The translations under genes and the position numbers were made by a program. Of a stretch of 11,190 bases of DNA, positions 6,417 through 11,190 are shown piece after piece; the first letter of the stretch is position 1, and each line of letters starts with the position of its first letter. A model generated the notes under the pieces. The model did no database searches, was not told the DNA's origin, and worked only from the letters and a program-made list of their open reading frames with translations. Origin of the DNA: Bacteroidales bacterium (GTDB lineage: Bacteria > Bacteroidota > Bacteroidia > Bacteroidales > UBA932); assembly GCA_017551425.1 (NCBI GenBank), contig JAFZLQ010000001.1:1-11190 (forward strand), in the 5' to 3' direction.

Positions 6417-7413
6417 GCAGCTCATGACCCCGTGCGACAACTTCGCGCGTTACTCCGGAACCCCTTCCCTTCCGGTGTGCGGCACTCCCGTACCCCATAA
6501 GGTGACGATAGCCATCCCCACCTACAAACGCACCGCCACCCTCAGGGCCACGGTGGAAAGCGCCCTCGCCCAGAAGGGTTTCGACGATTACGACATACTT
6601 ATCTGCGACAACAACCCTGAACGCGGCGACGAAACGGAAGAATACGTCCGCTCCCTCGCCTCGCCCAGGATAGTTTATTACAAGCACGCCGCCAACCTCG
6701 GGATGACGGGCAACTGGAACCGCATCGTGGAGCTCTGCAAGAGCGAATACCTCGTGCTGGTGCACGACGACGACCTGCTCCACCCCGAGTTCCTTTCCAG
6801 ATGCATGCGCATCGTGTCGGACAAGCCCGGAATCGACTGCCTCTACCCGAAGAAAAATCGTTTTTCGGACGATAGCCCCGATTATCCCGAGCTGACGCCT
6901 GGGCCCGTATACAGGCTCCGCATGCGCGACTATCTCCCCGGCAATCCCGACGCCCCGACAGGCGTGCTGTTTCGCAGGGACGCAATCATGAGCCTCGGCG
7001 GCTGGAAGGAGGAAGCCTATCCTTCGGCCGACTACTATTTCAACGTGCTCGCGGCAGAAAGGCTGGGGGTATACCGCTGCGAAGCGCCGCTCTGCATGTA
7101 CCGCTGGAGCATCAACGAATCGCAGAAGCCGGAGACTCTCCTGGCCTTCATGCGCACCTGCCAGCCGCTGAAAGAATGGATAGGCACGCGCCTGCATCTG
7201 CCCTTCCGCTGGAAAAAGGCGTTTGTCCGCAATTTCAACGCTTTCCTGAAGGACAAGATACAGGAGACCGGCGCCTCCGGCATGGATTTCAGCGGGCTGG
7301 AGCTCCCCCGCAACGACAGGGAGGCAGCTGAGGACAGGCGGATCACACGTACACTCGGACGCCTGATAAGCGCCACCCACTTTTTTGACAGAAGATTATG
7401 CAGACGATACTGA
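6400..7413 (+). CDS. Family 2 glycosyltransferase (GT-A fold), first of four
   Basis: This 337-aa inverting glycosyltransferase-type protein has the GT2 nucleotide-binding start VTIAIPTYKRTATL (35-48), D70 in ILICDNN, LGMTGNWNRIVEL (100-112) and the metal-binding acidic motif HDDDLLHPEF (122-131). GVLFRRDAIMSLGGWKEE (188-205) followed by D211 (SADYYF) is the acceptor-side region with the probable catalytic aspartate. It presumably adds one sugar to the lipid-linked repeat unit at the inner face of the cytoplasmic membrane; donor and acceptor are unknown. About 34 residues precede the fold, so a later start is conceivable, but the next ATG (residue 9) offers no better context. It overlaps wzx by 17 nt at its start and the following SDR gene by 16 nt at its end. 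Confidence 0.9.
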   Translation: MEKSIEQLMTPCDNFARYSGTPSLPVCGTPVPHKVTIAIPTYKRTATLRATVESALAQKGFDDYDILICDNNPERGDETEEYVRSLASPRIVYYKHAANLGMTGNWNRIVELCKSEYLVLVHDDDLLHPEFLSRCMRIVSDKPGIDCLYPKKNRFSDDSPDYPELTPGPVYRLRMRDYLPGNPDAPTGVLFRRDAIMSLGGWKEEAYPSADYYFNVLAAERLGVYRCEAPLCMYRWSINESQKPETLLAFMRTCQPLKEWIGTRLHLPFRWKKAFVRNFNAFLKDKIQETGASGMDFSGLELPRNDREAAEDRRITRTLGRLISATHFFDRRLCRRY

Positions 7414-8327
7414 TATTAGGCGGCGCCGGATTCATCGGGGCCTCACTGGTAAGGAAATACCTCGGCGACAAAGGCTGGAGGGTAGTGGTGTTCGAACCCG
7501 AAGCGGCCGACCTCTCGAGGCTGGAGCCGTTCGCAGGCAGGACAGAGCTCGTCCGCGGCACGCTGGACGACACCGCCCTGATTGCGGATGTCATTGACCG
7601 CTACGGGGTTGACGTCGCCGTGCATCTGGTTTCCACCATGATTCCGGGAAGCACTCTCGACCATTTCCTGAAAGAGACCGAACGCATCATCAACCCCTCC
7701 GCGAGCCTGTTCAGGCTCTGTGCCGAGAAGAAGGTGAAACTCGTCTTCTTCTCTACCGGCGGAGCAGTATACGGGAACAGCGGAGGCCGTCCACACCGCG
7801 AGGAAGACAGGCGCGAGCCCATATCCTATTACGGCCTGTCCAAGAGCATCATGGAAGACCTGATAGGTTTCGAGCACCGCCGTTCAGGGCTGGATTACAT
7901 TATTCTGCGGCCATCCAACGCCTACGGTCCCGGGCAGAGGCCGGGCGGGCAGCAGGGGCTCATAGCAGTCGCAGCCGGCAAGGCCCTCAGCGGAGAAGCC
8001 CTGCAGATTTGGGGTGACGGCAAGGCCGTAAGGGACTACATTTACGTGGAAGACCTCGCGGATGCGGTGTTCCGGCTCGTCGGCAGCGGCGTCTCCTGCG
8101 AGACCGTGAATGTCGGCAGCGGGAAGGGCTACCAGGTAAACGAGGTTCTCTCCATGCTGGGCTCTCATCTTGACAGGCCGCTCAGGGTGGAATACGTCGA
8201 GAAGCGCAACGTGGACGTGGATTCCATAGTGCTCGACTGCACCAAGATCAGTTCCCTCATCGATTTCCACCCCATAGGGCTCGAAGAGGGCATTAAAAGA
8301 TTCGCAGATTCAATCAACAGGAAATGA
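7398..8327 (+). CDS. GalE-like NAD-dependent nucleotide-sugar epimerase/dehydratase
   Basis: This 309-aa extended SDR protein begins directly with the Rossmann motif ILGGAGFIGASL (6-17; G8-x2-G11-x2-G14). The active site has FFSTGGAVYGNS (117-128) with S119/T120, and the Tyr-Lys pair Y145/K149 in SYYGLSK. LRPSNAYGPGQRP (170-182), VRDYIYVEDLADAVF (211-225) and NVGSGKGYQVNEVL (238-251) are typical of UDP-hexose 4-epimerases and related enzymes. It probably supplies a donor, such as a C4-epimerised UDP-sugar, for one of the flanking glycosyltransferases, but family membership alone cannot name the substrate. It is clearly different from the SDR at 3551-4468. The ATG at 7398 overlaps the upstream gene by 16 nt; the stop overlaps the next start by 4 nt (ATGA). 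Confidence 0.88.
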   Translation: MQTILILGGAGFIGASLVRKYLGDKGWRVVVFEPEAADLSRLEPFAGRTELVRGTLDDTALIADVIDRYGVDVAVHLVSTMIPGSTLDHFLKETERIINPSASLFRLCAEKKVKLVFFSTGGAVYGNSGGRPHREEDRREPISYYGLSKSIMEDLIGFEHRRSGLDYIILRPSNAYGPGQRPGGQQGLIAVAAGKALSGEALQIWGDGKAVRDYIYVEDLADAVFRLVGSGVSCETVNVGSGKGYQVNEVLSMLGSHLDRPLRVEYVEKRNVDVDSIVLDCTKISSLIDFHPIGLEEGIKRFADSINRK

Positions 8328-9253
8328 AGGAAGGTCTGAAATTATCCATCTGCATACCCACCGACGGCACGGTCCGATGGGTCCTGCCGGCGCTGGAGGC
8401 CATTTACTCCCAGGATTGCGACCCCGGCTGTTTCGAGGTGGTGATTACCGACAACGGCCCTTCGGACGAGCTGGAAAAAGCCATCGCGGGGCTGGATTAT
8501 CCCAATCTCACCTACCGCCGCACGGAGTCAAAGGGTTTCCTCAACATAGTGGACTCCCTCAAGCTCGGCCGCGGCCTGCTGTGCAAGGTGCTGAACCACC
8601 GCGACGTGCTCATCCCCGGAACCATACGGCACTGGCTCGACCTGACGGAGAAGTACATGGACGAAAAGCCCGTCATTTACTGCACTTCCGGTGAACTGAA
8701 GGAAGGCACCATCATCGAGTGCGGCGACTTCGACACATTCGTGGCGCGCATGTCGTACTGGTCCAGCTGGATGGCCGGCCTGTGCGTATGGGATATCGAC
8801 AAGCCCGCGCTGGAGTCGATACAATACGACAAGATGTTCCCCAACACTTCCCTGCTCTTCGAAATGAGGCAGGAGTCGCGCTACGTCATCGACGACATCC
8901 CGTTCGCAACGCATCCCAACGACCGCGGGAAGGGAGGATACAACATCTTCCGCACCTTCGCCGTAGGCTATCTGGACATACTCAACGACCTCAGGAGAAA
9001 GGGCAGGATAAGCCTCGACACCTTCGTGAAGGTTAAAGGCGAACTCTACGGCTGGCTGACCGACCTTTACTACAAGGAGGTTTTCAGCAAATCGGGCCAC
9101 ACCTACGACCTCTCCGACATAGACAAGTCGATGGAGGTGTATTTCACAAAGGCGGAGTATCGCAGGATGAAGCGCATGGCCCCGTGGCTCTTCGTCAAGA
9201 GACGCTGGATAAAGTATTGGGGGATAGTCGGCAAACTGTTCAGGAAAAAGTGA
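8324..9253 (+). CDS. Family 2-type glycosyltransferase with a degenerate DXD motif
   Basis: This 309-aa protein starts with the GT2 pattern LKLSICIPTDGTVRWVLPAL (5-24) and has VVITDNGPSDEL (39-50) with D43 at the nucleotide-binding position. Where GT2 enzymes usually show an acidic DXD/DDD, it has KVLNHRDVLIPGTI (88-101): an N-H-R-D version with only one acidic residue. The remainder (SWMAGLCVWDIDKPAL 148-163 and a basic C-terminal tail ending FRKK) fits a membrane-peripheral sugar transferase. Either it uses a modified metal site or donor mode, or activity is reduced; the intact frame and close gene packing argue against a pseudogene. Donor and acceptor are unknown. Both ends overlap neighbours by 4 nt (ATGA at 8324, GTGA at 9250). 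Confidence 0.8.
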   Translation: MKEGLKLSICIPTDGTVRWVLPALEAIYSQDCDPGCFEVVITDNGPSDELEKAIAGLDYPNLTYRRTESKGFLNIVDSLKLGRGLLCKVLNHRDVLIPGTIRHWLDLTEKYMDEKPVIYCTSGELKEGTIIECGDFDTFVARMSYWSSWMAGLCVWDIDKPALESIQYDKMFPNTSLLFEMRQESRYVIDDIPFATHPNDRGKGGYNIFRTFAVGYLDILNDLRRKGRISLDTFVKVKGELYGWLTDLYYKEVFSKSGHTYDLSDIDKSMEVYFTKAEYRRMKRMAPWLFVKRRWIKYWGIVGKLFRKK

Positions 9254-10080
9254 TAGCGGTAATAGTCATAAACTACCGGAGCGAAGAGAAAACCATACGC
9301 TTCGTAAGGGAGGAGGTCAGTAAAATCTCCGCCCCGCACGAGGTGGTGGTGGTGGACAACGGCTCCACTCCCGAGAGTTCCGCTGCCTTGCGGAAGGGCC
9401 TTCCCGAAGGCTGCAGGGTGATGGAAATGAAAGAGAACGCCGGCTTCGCCAGAGGCAACAACGCCGGGGCGGCACTGTTCCCGGAGGCGGATTTCTATCT
9501 CTTCGCGAACAACGACATAGTTTTCACAGACCCTTCCGTGGCCGATGACATGGCCGCAAGGCTCTCGGAGCTGCCGGAATACGGCGTGATAGGCCCGCGT
9601 GTTGTCGGCACGGACGGAAAGCTGCAGAGCCCGCATCCCTACAGGAGCTTCTGGCACAGGCACGTGGCCATCTACTGGAGCAACCTGTTCCTCTCTCGGA
9701 AAAAGCACGCCGCCCGCTACGAGACCGTGGCCCAGAGGGAAGAAGGGCCGTGCTACATCGTGTCCGGCTGCTTCTTCATGGCCAGGGGCGGGGACTACCG
9801 GGCCTGCGGCGGCATGGACCCCGCCACTTTCCTCTACGCCGAAGAAGCGATACTCGCCGAGCGCATGAAACTGATAGGCCGGGGCGAGTGGTATCTCCCC
9901 TCGGTGAGCGTGCTCCACGAGCACGAGGCGACCACCGCCCGCTACTTCGACGCCCTCAAGCGGAGGCAGATGGCCTTCGAGAGCGACTGCTACTACTACC
10001 GCAACTACATGGGAACTCCAGGATGGCAGATTGCCGTCGCGAAGTTCACCTATTTCCTCAAAAAGCTGTTCCGCAGATGA
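9250..10080 (+). CDS. Family 2 glycosyltransferase, rhamnosyltransferase-like, with probable GTG start
   Basis: With the GTG start at 9250 this is a 276-aa GT2 protein beginning MIAVIVINYRSEEKTI. It has VVVVDNGSTPESS (32-44), ENAGFARGNNAGA (62-74), the metal-binding LFANNDIVF (84-92), and the acceptor/catalytic region VSGCFFMARG (171-180) with E198-E199 in FLYAEEAIL, then H223-E-H225. This arrangement is common to rhamnosyl- and related sugar transferases that use dTDP or UDP donors; the actual sugar is not determined. The GTG is preferred to the in-frame ATG at 9184 for two reasons: it yields the normal short N-terminus, and it produces a 4-nt GTGA overlap like other junctions in the chain, whereas ATG 9184 would overlap the upstream gene by 70 nt. 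The end overlaps the next gene by 4 nt. Confidence 0.85.
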   Translation: MIAVIVINYRSEEKTIRFVREEVSKISAPHEVVVVDNGSTPESSAALRKGLPEGCRVMEMKENAGFARGNNAGAALFPEADFYLFANNDIVFTDPSVADDMAARLSELPEYGVIGPRVVGTDGKLQSPHPYRSFWHRHVAIYWSNLFLSRKKHAARYETVAQREEGPCYIVSGCFFMARGGDYRACGGMDPATFLYAEEAILAERMKLIGRGEWYLPSVSVLHEHEATTARYFDALKRRQMAFESDCYYYRNYMGTPGWQIAVAKFTYFLKKLFRR

Positions 10081-11021
10081 CCCTGAGCATAATCATACCC
10101 GTCTACAACACCGAAGCCTGGCTGGAAAAATGCGTCCTTTCCTGCCTGGGAGGCGATGCCGAGATCATCATAGTGAACGACGGTTCCACCGACGGCAGTC
10201 CCGCCCTTGCACGGAAACTGGCCGATGAACATCCGGGCATCACCGTGCTGTCACAGGAAAACGCCGGGCTGAGTGCCGCCAGGAACGCCGGGCTACGCGT
10301 GGCGCAGGGCGATTACGTATGGTTCGTCGATTCCGACGATTCCCTCACCGAAGGTTCGGCGGAATGGGCATGCGCCACGGTAAAGGACAATCCCTGCGAC
10401 TACATTTCCGTCGCGGCCAGGAACAACGGCACCGGCCCCCTCAGGAACGTCCTTCCCGAAAACGCAGGCCCCGCGGATGTCTTCCGCTCCCTCAAATGGG
10501 TCGACTGCGCCACCATGTACATCTGGCGCAGGAGCTTCCTGCAGGGCAAAGGCCTAAGTTTCATGGAGGGCATTTTCTTCGAAGATTCCGAGCTCATCCC
10601 AAAGGCCCTTTTCCAGGCGGACAGCTGCCTTGTCACCAACCGTCCTTCATACAACGTGCTGGTGCGGGGTGGCAGCATCACCCGTTCCCGCAATATCAAA
10701 AAGAGTTACGACCGCATCGCGGTCGCAGAGTCCCTGCTTTCGTTCCGCGACGCAGGCGTGCCTGAAGAGGCGGACCGCCGCGTATTCGGCCAGCGCATCT
10801 GCGTGATGGTGAACCGCGGTCTGCTGGAGATGACCTGCTTCGGACGGCAGGAAAGGCGCGAATTCAACGCTTTCCTTTCCGGAAAGAAAGGGCTGCTGGA
10901 GGTTTTCCGCCGCAGCGACATCGCCCGCTACCGCTTCGAGCATCTGCTCTTCGGCCTGCTCGGGGGGAACTATGTGGCGGCTTTCAGGCTGCTTAACCTG
11001 TTCAAGGGCCTGAAACCATGA
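10077..11021 (+). CDS. Family 2 glycosyltransferase, last gene of the chain
   Basis: This 314-aa protein has a canonical GT2 N-terminus: [19 protein letters not shown] (1-19), [19 protein letters not shown] (30-48), then [13 protein letters not shown] (61-73) and the DXD motif WFVDSDDSL (82-90). [11 protein letters not shown] (166-176) carries the probable catalytic acid (E169-D170). The carboxy-terminal part (about 205-314) is basic and moderately hydrophobic, as in enzymes that dock on the membrane. It probably adds another sugar of the repeat unit; the specificity is unknown. ATG 10077 is chosen because it starts the conserved fold directly and overlaps the upstream stop (ATGA); more upstream in-frame ATGs lie inside the previous gene and give non-homologous sequence. 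It ends at 11021, 19 nt before murI, with no terminator hairpin visible between them. Confidence 0.93.
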   Translation: MTLSIIIPVYNTEAWLEKCVLSCLGGDAEIIIVNDGSTDGSPALARKLADEHPGITVLSQENAGLSAARNAGLRVAQGDYVWFVDSDDSLTEGSAEWACATVKDNPCDYISVAARNNGTGPLRNVLPENAGPADVFRSLKWVDCATMYIWRRSFLQGKGLSFMEGIFFEDSELIPKALFQADSCLVTNRPSYNVLVRGGSITRSRNIKKSYDRIAVAESLLSFRDAGVPEEADRRVFGQRICVMVNRGLLEMTCFGRQERREFNAFLSGKKGLLEVFRRSDIARYRFEHLLFGLLGGNYVAAFRLLNLFKGLKP

Positions 11022-11028
11022 AATTGAC

Positions 11029-11036
11029 TATATTTG
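11029..11036 (+). promoter_or_regulatory. Bacteroidetes -7 box for murI
   Basis: TATATTTG (11029-11036) matches TAnnTTTG exactly and is identical to the box in front of rfbG. It lies between the stop of the last glycosyltransferase (11021) and the murI ATG (11041), with only 4 nt between box and start codon, so the transcript should begin at or within a base or two of the AUG. I see no convincing TTTG 19-21 bp upstream, where the sequence is the end of the preceding gene. It implies that murI is transcribed separately from, or in addition to, the polysaccharide chain. Confidence 0.62.
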
Positions 11037-11040
11037 CACT

Positions 11041-11190
11041 ATGGCACTTATCGGCATAATGGATTCCGGAGTCGGAGGTCTGAGCGTTTTCCGCGAGATA
11101 CGCAAGGCCCTTCCTCAGGAGCGCTACATCTACTTTGCCGACAACGCCCACTGCCCGTACGGCGAGAAGACGCCTGAATATATCCAGGAC
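11041..11190 (+). CDS. murI: Glutamate racemase, N-terminal part, cut by the right edge
   Basis: The 50 codons from ATG 11041 read [20 protein letters not shown] and continue to [31 protein letters not shown] (6-16) holds the D8-S9 pair of the racemase active site, and the ADNAHCPYG stretch (33-41) is the family's substrate-binding segment (D[ST]A..PYG type). The enzyme converts L- to D-glutamate for peptidoglycan synthesis in the cytoplasm. The two catalytic cysteines lie further downstream, outside the window. An ATG at 11018 in another frame closes after 13 codons, so 11041 is the start. Housekeeping gene that marks the downstream boundary of the polysaccharide module. Confidence 0.93.
   Translation, partial: MALIGIMDSGVGGLSVFREIRKALPQERYIYFADNAHCPYGEKTPEYIQD

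Noticed and set aside
5429..6427. Long open frame of 332 codons in another plus-strand frame inside wzx
   Set aside because: Rich in His, Arg, Pro and Gln with no domain; the wzx frame has a clear membrane-protein pattern over the same DNA.
6385..7380. Long open frame of 331 codons on the minus strand
   Set aside because: It is a complementary-strand shadow of the first glycosyltransferase gene, with composition typical of antisense frames and no protein family signature.
9750..10076. Upstream extension of the last glycosyltransferase gene by 109 codons
   Set aside because: The extension translates the previous glycosyltransferase gene in the wrong frame; the GT2 fold begins exactly at ATG 10077.
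342..11021. Possibility that the chain is a defence system or mobile element
   Set aside because: Every gene belongs to a sugar-nucleotide, flippase or glycosyltransferase family; no transposase, integrase, terminal repeats, nuclease or toxin domains are visible.
11018..11060. ATG at 11018 as an alternative murI start
   Set aside because: It is in a different frame and reaches a stop after 13 codons; ATG 11041 opens the DSGVGG racemase sequence.

Overview
The window looks like part of a chromosome from a GC-rich member of the Bacteroidales (an Alistipes- or Cryptobacteroides-type gut lineage would fit). The evidence is two Bacteroidetes-type -7 promoter boxes (TAnnTTTG) directly in front of start codons, the absence of clear Shine-Dalgarno sequences, and the protein families present. 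ATA (Ile) and AGG (Arg) codons are used freely despite the high GC. The assignment is inference; no rRNA or tRNA gene is present to fix it.

Layout: (1) 1-249, minus strand, is the N-terminal part of a bile acid:Na+ symporter-type membrane protein running off the left edge. (2) 250-341 is a divergent intergenic region with a promoter candidate on each strand, an AT-rich inverted repeat and a small tandem repeat. (3) 342-11021, plus strand, is an unbroken chain of 11 genes; nine of the ten junctions overlap and the tenth has a 1-nt gap. (4) 11029-11190 is the promoter and first 50 codons of murI (glutamate racemase), running off the right edge.

The 11-gene chain is a surface-polysaccharide (O-antigen or capsule-like) module. 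The first five genes form a nucleotide-sugar pathway. RfbF makes CDP-glucose, RfbG makes CDP-4-keto-6-deoxyglucose, and RfbH is the PLP/[2Fe-2S] 3-dehydrase. An SDR reductase and an RmlC-type cupin epimerase follow. RfbF/G/H plus a cupin epimerase plus an SDR reductase is the enzyme set used for CDP-L-ascarylose (3,6-dideoxy-L-arabino-hexose) in Yersinia, so an ascarylose-like 3,6-dideoxy sugar is the best prediction. The NADH-dependent reductase partner of RfbH (DdhD/AscD/RfbI) is not in the window. The rest of the chain is a Wzx-type flippase, four family-2 glycosyltransferases and a GalE-like epimerase. No Wzy polymerase, initiating sugar-phosphate transferase or chain-length regulator is visible, so these must be encoded elsewhere if the glycan is made by the Wzx/Wzy route.

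I see no mobile element, CRISPR array, RNA gene or toxin/antiphage system. The most unusual points are the ascarylose-type gene set without its reductase, the apparently leaderless promoters, the tight overlap chain, and a glycosyltransferase with a degenerate DXD motif.
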